Of a stretch of DNA of 64,000 bases, positions 53,830 to 63,372 are shown in pieces (within the stretch, counting starts at the first letter, position 1; each line of letters starts with the position of its first letter). The stretch comes from Prorocentrum cordatum (taxonomy: Eukaryota; Sar; Dinophyceae; Prorocentrales; Prorocentraceae): assembly GCA_963575745.1 (NCBI GenBank), contig CAUYUJ010012780.1, positions 671,002 to 735,001 of the forward strand, in the 5' to 3' direction. The notes beneath the pieces were generated by a model that was given only the letters and a program-made list of their open reading frames with translations, ran no database searches and had not been told where the DNA came from. The position numbers and the translations under genes are program-made.

Positions 53830-55794
53830 CATCTAAGGGCCTTGGCGCAGGCCCCCGTACGAATAAGATTTGCATGTCTTGCATTTCGGGATGCCCTTCT
53901 CTCGTCGCGCGCGACATGGTCACTGCCCGCGGCGAAGGCCGACTTCGGCATTTTCTTTCGGCACTTGCCATTGCAATGGCACCCATGCCAAGTGCGCGCC
54001 GTGAACCCATCGGCTATGCAACCTGCGCGTGCAACTTTACTCTTCCTCGTAAACAACTTGGTTCCTCCCTTGTTCGTCGATGTGCTGCTGCCTGGCAAAC
54101 TCCTTCCTGCGCGCTGCACGCGTCAGCAGTCGCTTCATACGCTTCGACCCATCAGATACTCCCTTCGAGGTCCTGCCGCGCTTGCCACAGTTCTCGCACA
54201 CCATTATGGTTCCTTTCTTCTTCCGGCGGTCCTCCACCTGATAGCGATCCGAATGGACTGTATCCCAAATGGTCACTCCGCATCGTGGTGCGCAGCACGT
54301 AAACAGCTCTGCTCCTGCCTCTACCTTCGTTTCCTATGATTCGACTCGCGAATCGACTTCTCGCGTTCCTCCGGACATTCCCTACGCGGCCTCATCCCTG
54401 CTGTGTTGTGCTTTCTTCTGCGCGCCCGACACTTCCCTCTGCCCGTCAAACAGCGCCAGGCACGTCTTCCTCGAACATCGCACAGTTGTCGCGCTCCTCT
54501 GCCACTTCGCGTTGCCCGCGCGCGAGTCCTCTTTCGCTCTGTCATCATCGCTGCACTTTGCGCAATGCAACGCCCTAAGCTTCGTCGCGCCCGCGCCGTC
54601 GCCATTTCCCCCCGCGCCCCCGTCGCCGCCCTCCCGCGCGCATCCGTCGCCCTGCACTTGCGTTGCCCATGTGTCGCACGTCTTGCGCAATTTCTCCTCT
54701 CGCTGGAACTCGTACTTCGTGAACGCCTCGGCCAGCAGCCAACGTCGGTGGCCTCGCGGCATGACCTTCACCTCCCACCCATCCCAATGCGCACTCTCCC
54801 CTTTGAGAACCTGCAGCAGCTTCTGCGTGCCAGGCATCTCCCCTTCGTTACGGGGCTTCCATCGGGACTACAACGGGTGCGGTTTGCGAAGGGTGCGGTT
54901 TGCCTCCCGTCATATCTGCCCCTCCCGCCCCCGGGAAACGGATGACGCTGTCACTCTATGCGACCGAATCACATGACACCGTTGCTCCTTCTAGTACAGT
55001 GGAGCACACATCGAGGATGACAGTGTCGCTCGAAACGACGACAATTATGACACCGTCTCTCACAACAGGCCCCGGAAAAGGCCGCCACAAAGCAACTCGC
55101 AAACCGCACCCCAGCGAAACCGCACCGATTGTAGTCGCCGGTTCCTGTCGAACGGCCAGAATATCAAGAAGTTCCCCCGCCTTCGCGCTCGCGCAATGGC
55201 CGCGCACATGAGCGTCCAACTTGCGCCGCGTCGTCTCTTGAGATCCGCTACGACTGCGCCCAGTGTCCGTCCTTGCGCGGCGCGCGCCGTCACTGCTAAC
55301 GCTGGCGCGATCATGAAGTGCGTGCGCTTCAAGCCCAACTATGGATGCTTCCGGTACTCATTCGAAAACCATTGGCGCCCTTTCGATGGGACAATTGGAT
55401 ACAGCCCCGGCCCCCACCCTGGCAAGTGCCACTCCTTCGCATGGAAATCCAACGCAATCTTTTTGGGCAAATGTGACAATACCTCCTCGTTCTCGTTTCC
55501 CACGACCTCATCCTCGTGCAATACCCACCCATAAACCGTCGCTGCGCGTCTCCGTAGAAACTTTTGTTTCTACCGATCCAAAGAATGCCCAAACGCTACA
55601 GGCATCCCCTTTGCCAGAGCAGCCACCCCGGCAAGCTTGCGCACACCTCCCCGTGGTACCCCAACCAACTCATTCTGCCCTCCACTGTATACGGCCGTCT
55701 CTGTTCCCCCCACCCCATGGCACGGGCGATCTCGCGCTGCGACCCACAAAGTCTGCTCCCCTGGTTCCCGAACGCCGTGTCGTGACTCGGACAA
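53830..55794 (-). pseudogene. Pif1-like helicase C-terminus with Cys-rich tail, decayed
   Basis: One minus frame reads AALAKGMPVAFGHSLDR, stop, then VYGWVLHEDEVVGNENEEVL, WHLPGWGPGLYPIVPSKG, a second stop, then APALAVTARAAQGRTLGAVV and ARARRRGNFLIFWPFDR. The AxTAxAAQGxT segment and the following AIARAR...LIF(W/R)PF segment correspond to the last helicase motifs of Pif1-type SF1 enzymes, which unwind DNA 5' to 3'. The stops are TAG at 55570-55572 and 55339-55341. After an inserted element (54866-55136) a tail resumes: GTQKLLQVLKGESAHW, MPRGH, LHCAKC, MVCENCGKRGRTSKG and PKCKTCKS, i.e. zinc-ribbon-like CxxC pairs, now in several frames with some Cys positions apparently lost. The upstream Walker A part is not seen. 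Non-functional as it stands. Family fit is from motif memory, not a search. Confidence 0.65.
54866..55136. mobile_element. 271-bp TIR element inside helicase remnant
   Basis: The ends 54866-54903 and 55099-55136 are inverted copies matching at 31 of 38 positions. Each contains GGTGCGGTTT twice, and they begin GACTACAA. No transposase frame lies within, so this is MITE-like. On the minus strand it sits between FLIFWPFDR and the Cys-rich tail. A CCG-like short duplication at the borders is possible. An alternative is an introner-type intron. Confidence 0.75.
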
Positions 55795-55859
55795 CCCTCG
55801 TGAAATGCAGTCTGGAGGCGTAGTAGTTGATACAGGGTCGGCGGATATGGCGTAATCCG

Positions 55860-56291
55860 ATATAATATTGGTAGTCGTATTTCTCTTCTGCTTACTCTTC
55901 TGTTTATATTCCCCCTCCTCATCCTACTAGCCCTCCTCGCAGCCTGCATGCGGAGCTGCAGCGTCTCGAAAGCCTGCCGCAGGGCAAGCGGGGAGGAGGG
56001 GGCCAGGGCGGCCCGAGGGAGGGCGCGGGGATGAGAGAGGGAAGAGGGAGGGAAAGGGGGGCGGGAGGTAGAAAGGTGGAACGTGGAAGAAGGGGGGACA
56101 TGTAGGAAAAAACGTACTGCCCGGCCAGCGCGTCCGACTCCTCTCGAAATGTGATCGACGGCGACCACCTGCATCAACTCGAAGAGGCCGAATAGATATT
56201 CGCCCCGCCAGGTCTCTGGGGCCCAGGGTCTCCAGAGGTCCCCAGTGGCCCGGAGCATCCACGGGTCATTGAAGCCTTCGCAGGCTTCTGG
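55860..56291. other. no recognised feature; GA-rich tract
   Basis: A GGGAGG-rich tract lies at about 55985-56090. No gene is recognised. Confidence 0.5.
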
Positions 56292-56435
56292 CAGGGCTGA
56301 ACCTAAACGGTGTGTTTCGGTTTCGTGCTGTTTTTGTATACCCTCGTTTTGTCTTCAATCCACCCTTGGCGCAAAACGAAATCGAAACGAAAACGGCCCA
56401 CGAAATCGCCAAAACACCGTTTAGGTCCAGCCCTG
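56292..56435. mobile_element. hAT-like MITE, 144 bp
   Basis: It begins CAGGGCTGAACCTAAACGGT and ends with the reverse complement of CAGGGCTGGACCTAAACGGT. The inverted similarity continues inward (TTTCGT, CGTTTTG). CAGGG termini are typical of hAT elements. Flanking octamers GCTTCTGG and GTTCCCGG differ at three transition positions, consistent with a decayed 8-bp target duplication. There is no coding capacity. Confidence 0.75.
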
Positions 56436-56554
56436 GTTCCCGGCGGCATCTGTCCATATCAGATTCCGTCTCCTGCTCTGCACACCCCTCTTTCCCCTTC
56501 GCCCAGATCCACCGGGCCTGGGCGCCCCCAGCCCCCGCGGGCAGTTCGAGCGCC

Positions 56555-57055
56555 CAGGATGGCCGCCAAGAGGGCCCCGGATAGCCCAAGATGGCCTGCG
56601 GCATGCCTTCTAATTGATGGGCCTCGGAGTCCTCAAGATCAGAGGGGCCCACAGAAAAATGAACGCCATTCCCAGGACCCCTGTATCTTCAGATATCGTC
56701 TGGATCTTCGTCTTCCCTTCCACTTTCCATATGTCTTACCATGTTGTCTTGAGCATCGACGATTACTTGTGCATGCGTCTATGTTTTCCTATTCGAAGAT
56801 GGCTACCAAATCGTCCGAGAGATCCACAAGAGAGGCTCGCAAAGGCTTCCCAGAGCGCCCCAAAAACGTCCAAAGAGGGCCCCAGGGAACGATTTGTCTG
56901 TCCCCGACCCGCCCGTTGCTTTTACCGATGGCCTCCAGAATAGCCCCCAGGGGGGCCTCAAATACTCAATGGCTTCCAAGAAGGCCCGAGAAGCCTGCCA
57001 GATGCCTCCAGGAGGCCGCCACGAAGCTCCAGGAGGTCTCCAAGCTCGCATTTGG
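56555..57055 (+). repeat. CCCAAGAGG array
   Basis: An array split by about 130 bp of unrelated T-rich sequence (56665-56800). No clear core. Confidence 0.75.
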
Positions 57056-57289
57056 ATGGCCCCCACGTTTCACTCTGTACTTCTCTACTTCCCTTCCACC
57101 CCTTCACTGACAACTCCGCTGGGCTGGGTCGGTTGGGATACGCGTTGCGCCAAGAATTCTAAACACGCTTCGAATGTGCATTCGCCTGGGGGGGGGATCG
57201 GACGGAGGTGGGGGCTGCAGCTGGCCTCCTCCACGCAGCGCAGCTGGGCCTCGGCGGCCTGAGAGGGTACATCGAGCTTCCCTCCTTCT

Positions 57290-57356
57290 CCTCCTACTCC
57301 TCATGCTCGTCCTCCTCCTCCTCCTTGTCCACCATTCGCCTCCTCCTCCTCATCCA
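57290..57356. repeat. CTC/TCC microsatellite
   Basis: A pyrimidine tract directly preceding a hairpin-family copy, as at 19150 and 48690. Confidence 0.9.
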
Positions 57357-57500
57357 TAAGACGAAGGCAGGATGAACATACATTCGGATCTGATAGAACA
57401 TCGGGAATATCTGAAAGCTGGCGGCACTTGAGGAATTCTCGGGCGCCGCGGCCCATGGAAAGAGCCCTGGCTGGGATGCTCTAAAAGCGTTCCAGACTGT
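57357..57500 (+). repeat. GAGCGTTCC hairpin family, copy 4
   Basis: ATAAGACGAAGGCAGGATGA, CATCGGGAATATCTGAAAGC, TCTCGGGCGCCGCGGCCC and a degraded tail. Confidence 0.7.
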
Positions 57501-57577
57501 CCCTCAACGATGTGTCCTAATCCTACGCCTGTCTGGCTTCCTCCTTGGAGGACAATGAAGCACACTTGTGGGACAGC

Positions 57578-57665
57578 TCAACAAAATCCCACCAGCCCTC
57601 TGGGCATAGGTCATCTAGGGAGGCTCCTCTTCCAACCCCCTTCTTCAACTTCGGGGAGAGGCTAA
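57578..57665 (+). repeat. CCCACCAGCCCTCTGGGC module
   Basis: Matches 8478-8560: AATCCCACCAGCCCTCTGGG, then TAGGT, TCTAG and CTCCTCTTCCA. Confidence 0.75.
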
Positions 57666-57759
57666 TCACTGTTCCCTATGCGCATACACCCCCTCCCCCC
57701 AGGCGACCGGCAGCCAACCAAGAACAATGAGGACCCCATGAGGGCTCCCCACCATCACT

Positions 57760-58055
57760 TCCCCCCCCAAAAAAAATACACTTTGGGGCAGAAACTGGAG
57801 TCATGTGCGTGAGGCCCGCGAGCACTTTGTATTTTCGTTGACAGGGACGGCGGGGGTGTCAGCATTTCGCGCAAGGCTACCACCCCTGACAAAAGAAAGC
57901 AATATAACATGTACTACGCAGCTAAATCTGGATCGTGCGCGGCCACCCCGCGATCACTGTCAATTGGTGGCGTGTGGCCAGGTGTGCGCAGGCCCACCTG
58001 ACACAATGATGGGCATTGGATGTTGAGATGGATGGTGGGGGCCGACATGTTTCCC
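57760..58055. other. no recognised feature
   Basis: Mixed sequence without recognisable coding. Confidence 0.5.
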
Positions 58056-58059
58056 GATG

Positions 58060-58262
58060 TGTGCTGTCACGTGCGCAGGCGCACCTGACACACTCTGCAC
58101 GTGCCCTGAACGTGGCGCATCTGGCGCGGCTGGAGTATATGGCACACCTGGCGCACGCGGAGGTACGTGGCGCGTCTGGCGCACCAGGGGTGCCTGGCAC
58201 GCTCCAGACCCAGGGGTGCCTGGCGCGCGTGGCGCGCCTGGCACGCGTGGCGCACCTCGCCC
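58060..58262. repeat. GGCGCGCCTGGCAC minisatellite
   Basis: Degenerate 9-15 bp units of CTGGCGC, GTGGCGC and CTGGCAC. Confidence 0.8.
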
Positions 58263-58409
58263 CAGCGTCGCGCACATGGGCTCGGTTTTGGTTCCCCGCT
58301 GCTGTCCATCCAAAGACGACCGCTGGCTCGGGTCTTTCTTGTGCGTTGGGAGGGGGGGTGGGAGTGAGCTAGATGGCCTGCTATCTAGGACGGTGTCTTG
58401 ACCCCTTCC

Positions 58410-58790
58410 CCTCCCTCCTCCCCTGGACGGGGCGCCCCGCGAGCGGTCAGAGCATCTAAGATGGCCCAAGACGGCTCCGAGAGGGCCTCAGTGAGCCCAA
58501 AACAACTTCCAAGACGGCCCAAGATATGGCTCAGTACGGCTCCCAAGCTGCTCCAAGAAACATCAAAAATGCTCCAAAACGGCGCCCCTTGAGGCCGCCA
58601 ACAGGCCAACATCCTTCAAACACCAAACGAAAATTCCATGAGTGCCGCTCTCTCGCCTTTCTGCTTCCGATTGTCTCCCGAGGCCTCAAAATGGCTCCAA
58701 GATGGTCCAAGAGGGCGCCCAAAGACGGCCCCGAGAGCACCCAAGAGCGCCCCAAGAGCGCTCCAAGAATGGTCCAAGAGGCGATTTGTG
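58410..58790 (+). repeat. CCCAAGAGG array with lead module and core
   Basis: The lead CTCCCCTGGACGGGG block (shared with 8570) is followed by the array. Core copy 8 is at 58618-58690. Confidence 0.85.
58618..58690 (+). repeat. conserved core, copy 8
   Basis: GAAAATTCCATGAGTGCCG, TCTCTCGCCTTTCTGCTTCC and GATTGTCTCCCGAGGCC. The last part resembles copy 1. Confidence 0.7.
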
Positions 58791-58849
58791 GAGCACGGCC
58801 GGCTTGCCAGCCTCCACCACCGCCGAACCCAACCCCCTGGGACGCGACG

Positions 58850-59560
58850 TGCGCTGGCCATGGCTGGCCCGCGAACAGCGCCCGGACTGCAGACGGCGGC
58901 GAAGGCGGCGCAGGTGGCGGCACGACTGCAGCACCGCTGGGCCCGCGGCCGCCGGCACGCCCCCTCTGCACTGCGGCACCCGGCTTCGCTGCCCGCGACG
59001 CGCGGCCCACCAGAGCCGGGGCCGCAGAGCCGTCCAGCGTCGAACTCGCGGGCCTGCCAGGCGCGCGGCGCGAGGTTGGCCTTCAGCGCCGCTGGCTCCA
59101 ATGAGGCCGGGACCCTTTGGACCAAGGCCAGCGCGTCTTGATGGCGCTTGCGTTCCTGCCGGCCGAGCCTCCGCGGACCTCTTCCGACAGCCTGCGTTCG
59201 CGCGCCGCGTCGGCGTCCAGGCACGCCTTGACCCACCAGGCGCCGCTGCGGCAGTGCGGGGCGATGTCTTCCCCGACGTCGGCATGCGCCCACTCGGCTG
59301 GGCAAGCGCCCCCCGGGCCGCGAACCCGAGGCTGAACGCGGAGTCGGTGACCGCCTCCACGCGGCCGCCCGCCAGGTGCAGCGCCTGCGTGCGCACCCAC
59401 ATCTCGGCACCTTCGCCGTCTGCGCGCTGTCCACAAGGCCACTGCGGCCCACGCGGCCCGCGGCGCTGTCGTCGAGGTGGACCCCCCAACCAGCCCTCGC
59501 GTGGGAGGACAGACAGCTGACACCGGCACCAATGAAGCATTTGTTCCTTAGAAATTGGAA
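58850..59560 (-). pseudogene. LINE RNase H remnant, second copy
   Basis: Minus-strand pieces in three frames form an RNase H-like domain: SHARAGWGVHLDDSAAGRVG, then a shift at about 59412; EMWVRTQALHLAGG with the Glu; VEAVTDSAFSLGF with the middle Asp; a second shift at about 59300; AHADVGEDIAPHC, VKACLDADAARERRLSEEV; and a third shift before DALALVQRVP, where the last Asp would lie. The first catalytic Asp is not seen; FIGAG stands where TDGS is expected. It differs clearly from the 20-kb remnant, so it belongs to another LINE lineage. No reverse transcriptase is attached. Below about 58850 lies a CCCAAGAGG array. Confidence 0.6.
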
Positions 59561-60680
59561 TTTCGTTTCCGGCCAGCGCGAGCGCGTCCTGGCCTCCGGA
59601 ATCGCAGGGGGGCGGGGAGGGGGAGTAGGGGAACATCGCGCAGCGCGCAGGAGGGAGGGCACGAAGCAAAAAGTGCAGGCGAGAGGCGAAGCTGGCGGGC
59701 ATTCTCGGGAGAGGGGGAGGAGAGGGAAGGATGCGGCTTCCTCCACAACCGAACCCTCCCTGACTCCACCGCCGCCTTCCTCCACGCCTCCCCCCACCTG
59801 TTTATCCCCCTCCCACTCTTTTCCTCCTCTTCCTCCCACACGCCCCGTGCCTGCCCCTGTGGCATCCCTGGCCCTCCGCGAACCTGAAGACGGCACCCGA
59901 CGATTCCGAATCCACCGCCTACTCCCCGCGCCAGGGGGACGCTGCCGCCCTGCGCGGCCAGGGGGCCCGAGAGCGCGGCGCCCTCTGAACCCCGGCCCGC
60001 AGGCACTGGCACATTTCCGGCGCCAACGCTGGAGGCCCCACTGGGAAGTCTGGGGCCTTTCCCCTGCTGCGGGGGCAGAGTGGCCCAGAGGAGCCCAGAA
60101 AGCCTGAGGCCGCTCGCGTTGCTCGCCGAGTTCGCAGGCCATGGGGCTCGCATGGTGAAGCACAAAAACCGCATGGGCGTCATGGCGCCCCTGGGACCCA
60201 TGGGGCTGCCTTGGTCCGCGGGGCTCGCGAGGCCCAAAAGCCCGACGAGGCCCTGACAAGTCAGGGGGCCTATGCGGCCCACGCGGCTCACCTGTCTCGC
60301 GCGGCGCATTGAGCGCATGCGCATTGCGGACCCCATGTGGCCCAGGAAACCTTTTCCGGGACTTGTAGATTTCACGGGACTGGCGCAGCTCGCGTGGCCC
60401 AAGGGCCTCGCGCGGCCCATAGCAATCCTAAAGTTCATTGGAGGAAAAGGAGAAGGCCCGCATTTCTCCCACGCGCGCAATGCTGGCATTCATAGGGGCG
60501 GGGCACGTAAGCACGAAGACACGGGCGACGGCATCCAACAGAGGCTCTGACTTGTTTCCCAGCCATCCTGTGGTGTCGGGTCCTCGTTTTGACTGACGGT
60601 CCCCGCCTTCTCCTCTTCCTTCCTCCCTCCTCCTCCCCTTCCTCCCTCCTCCCCCCTCCTCCATCCGCCCTGCGTTCCAC
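59561..60680. repeat. GCGGCCCATGG-type degenerate repeat; otherwise nothing recognised
   Basis: Between 60120 and 60430 short words GCGGCCCA, CATGGGGCTC and GGGGCTCGCG recur with drift. 59561-60120 has no recognised feature. Confidence 0.5.
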
Positions 60681-60683
60681 CCA

Positions 60684-61284
60684 CCCAGTACAACGCTTCG
60701 TGATCCCATACGAAGCCCCACCGAAGGTCCCAGTGCTACCGCCCGCATGCGCCTCCCCCGCCCAGTACACAGCTTCGCGGCCCCATACGAAGCCCCACCG
60801 AAGGTCCCAGTGCTACCGCCCGCATGCGGTCCCCCCCACCCAATACAGCGCTTCGTGGCCCCATACAGAGCTCCACTGACGGCCCCAGCGCTACAATCCG
60901 CATGCGCCCCCCCCCACCCAATGCAGCGTTTCGTGCGTCCCGCCTCGCAATACAGCGCTTCGTGGCCCCATACGGAGCCCCACCGAACGTCCCAATGTTA
61001 CCGCCCGCATGCGCCCCCCCCCCCCCCCCCCCTCCCCCCCCAGTACATCGCTTCGTGGCCCGATACGGAGATCCCACCGAAGGTCCCAGTGCTATCGCCC
61101 GCATGCGTCCCTTCCACCCAGTACAGCGCTTCGTGGCCACATAAAGAGCTACCGCCCGCATGCGCCACCCCCACCCACTACAGCGTCTCGTGGCCCCATA
61201 GGGAACTCCACCGAAGGCCCCATACGGAGCTCCACCGAAGGCCCCACTGCTACCGCACGCATGCGTTCCCCCCCACCCAGTGAA
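60684..61284 (-). repeat. 77-bp tandem satellite, about eight units
   Basis: Units start near 60684, 60761, 60839, 60917, 61039, 61117 and 61172, with one truncated unit at 60947. Each reads CCCAGTACAGCGCTTCGTGG, CCCCATACGGAG, CCCCACCGAAGGTCCCAG, CCGCCCGCATGCG. It is the inverted relative of the 88-bp satellite at 23412-23828. Confidence 0.95.
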
Positions 61285-61309
61285 GAAGATCAGAGTGGGG
61301 GGGCGGAGC

Positions 61310-61481
61310 CGAACGGTCATTCACAGTCCCTGGGTGCGTGGCTGAAATGGAATTCCGCGATGCGGATTTTTGTTGTTGTCGTTGCTGCTGATGATGATGT
61401 TGCGGTTGCGGTTGCGGTTGCGGTTGCGGTTGCTGTTGTTGTTGGTGTTGGTGTTGGTGTTGGTGTTGGTGTTGGTGTTGG

Positions 61482-61533
<52 letters not shown>

Positions 61534-61800
61534 ATTGTTGTCGTTGTTGTTGTTGTCGCTGTCGTTGTCGTTGTCGTTGTCGTTGCTGTTGCTGTTGTTG
61601 TTGTTGTTGGTTGTTGTTGTTGTTGTTGAACTCTCATTCTTGAAGAATAATTATTGTTGATCCCCACCGGTGCACATTGATTTTTTTTCGATTGAAGTGC
61701 CACCCCCGGGGCTCGCACCTTGTTTTTTGTCAAAGAAAAACTTCCTGCTCAAACTCTGCCCCTGCCCCCCGGGCTACAACAACAACGGCTCCCGCCTGAG
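61310..61800 (+). mobile_element. GTT-cored dispersed element
   Basis: The left flank (CCGAACGGTCATTCAC, GGAATTCCGCGATGCGGATT) is the inverse of 10874-10960. The GTT array runs 61370-61630. The right flank matches 284-440 in order and leads into the 39-bp satellite, exactly as at 440. Confidence 0.8.
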
Positions 61801-62235
61801 ACTTCCTCGATTTTTACTCAAGACCCCCGCTCCCGCCTGAGACTTCCGCGCAATTTACTCAGGAAAGGCGCTCCCGTCTGAGACTTCCTCGCAATGTAAT
61901 CAAGACCCCCGCTCCCGCCTGAGACTTCCGTGCAATTTACGTGGGAACGGCGCTCCCGCCTGAGACTTCTTCGAATTTTACTCAGGACCCCCGCTCCTGC
62001 CTGACATTTCCGCGCAATTGACTCAGGAACGGCGCTCCCGCCTGAGACTTCCTCGCAATTTAGTGAGGACCCCCGCTCCCGCCTGAGACTTCCGTGCAAT
62101 TTGCTCAGGAACGGCGCTCCCGCTTGAGACTTCCTCGCAACTTAGTCAGGGCCCCCGCTCCCGCCCGAGATTTCCTCACAATGTACTCAGGACTGCGCTC
62201 TCGCGTGCGACGTCCTCACAAATTATTATGGAATT
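61783..62235 (+). repeat. 39-bp satellite, about eleven units
   Basis: Units of 39-41 bp read GCTCCCGCCTGAGACTTCC, TCGCAATTTA, CTCAGGA, alternating between an ACGGC and an ACCCCC ending, so there is a weak 79-bp higher-order period. Inverted, decayed relatives fill 1-735. Confidence 0.95.
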
Positions 62236-62529
62236 GCGTTTCGGCGCTCAGGAACCACGCACGCGCCAAGGACGCCTTCACAACGTGGTATCTTCCCTCT
62301 TCCTTCGTCCTTCCCCCTCCCCTTCCTCCCACTCTCCCTCGTTTTTCCCCTCCTCCTCTTGCAGGGCCCGCGCCAATTCCAATGGCGGGCAGAAAGATGT
62401 ACGCCCCCGAAGGAGGATTGTCCGTCCGTTCCGGTTTGCCCGTGCGTCTAAGCCCGCCGGCCCCAGCAAAGAGAAACCCCCCCCCCGAAAGGGGTGTGAT
62501 CGAAGACGCAGAGGGCGGGTTTCGAGGGT
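62236..62529. other. no recognised feature
   Basis: Pyrimidine-rich sequence (62285-62365), then mixed sequence without a gene. Confidence 0.5.
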
Positions 62530-62636
62530 GTAGGGTATACGTGTTGACTGACTCGCGGGCAAGTAAGAGCGCACAGCCTTAAAATGGTTGTTGTTGTTGT
62601 TGTTGTTGTTGTTCTTGTTGTTTGTTGTTGTCGTCG
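62530..62636 (+). repeat. GTT array with element end
   Basis: TACGTGTTGACTGACTCGCG, AGAGCGCACAGCCTTAAAAT and a GTT array. The end sequence is the one seen at 1113-1172. Confidence 0.75.
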
Positions 62637-63372
62637 TCCCACCCGCGACCCGCCCCGCAACCCATCCGCGACCCACCCCGCGACCCACCCCCGACCCAAA
62701 CCGCGCCCGCGACCCACCCCGCGACCCACCCGCAACCCACCCCGCGACCCACCCGCGACCCACCCGCGACCCACCCCGAATCCCCCCCGCGACCCCCCCG
62801 CGACCCACCGGCGACCCACCCGCGACCCACCCCGCGACCCACCCGGGCCACCCCGAATCCCCCCCGCGACCCCCCCGCGACCCACCGGCGACCCACCCGC
62901 GACCCACCCCGCGACCCACCCCGACCCACCCGCCCGCGACCCACCCGCGACCCACCGCGACCCACCGCGACCCACCCGCGACCCACCCGCGACCCACCCC
63001 GCGACCCACCCAGAATTTCGGCGCCTGCGGTGGGTTTCTTCTGCATTCGGTCCAGGTGGAGAACCCGCGACCCAAACCGCGCCCGCGACCCACCCGCGAC
63101 CCACCACGCGACCCACCCAAGATGTTCGGCGCCTGCGGTGGGTTTCTTTTGCATTCGTTCCAGGTGGATAACCTGCGATCCACCCGCGACCCAAACCGCG
63201 TTCAGTGAACAAATTAAAATGTTCGGCGCATGCGGCGGGTTGTTTTTGAATTCCTTCCAGGTGGAGGTGGAGAGCCCGCGACCCGCCCGCGACCCAAACT
63301 ACGTTCACTGAACAAGCCAAAACTTCGGCGCCTGCGGCGGGCTTCTTGTGCATTCGTTCCAAACGGAGGAGG
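62637..63372 (-). repeat. GGGTCGCGGG minisatellite and four long units, inverted
   Basis: CGACCCACCCG units (62637-63010) are followed by long units at about 63011, 63111, 63208 and 63313 that contain GGCGCCTGCGG(T/C)GGG and TTCAGTGAACAA-like sequence. This is the mirror image of 8191-9893. Confidence 0.95.
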
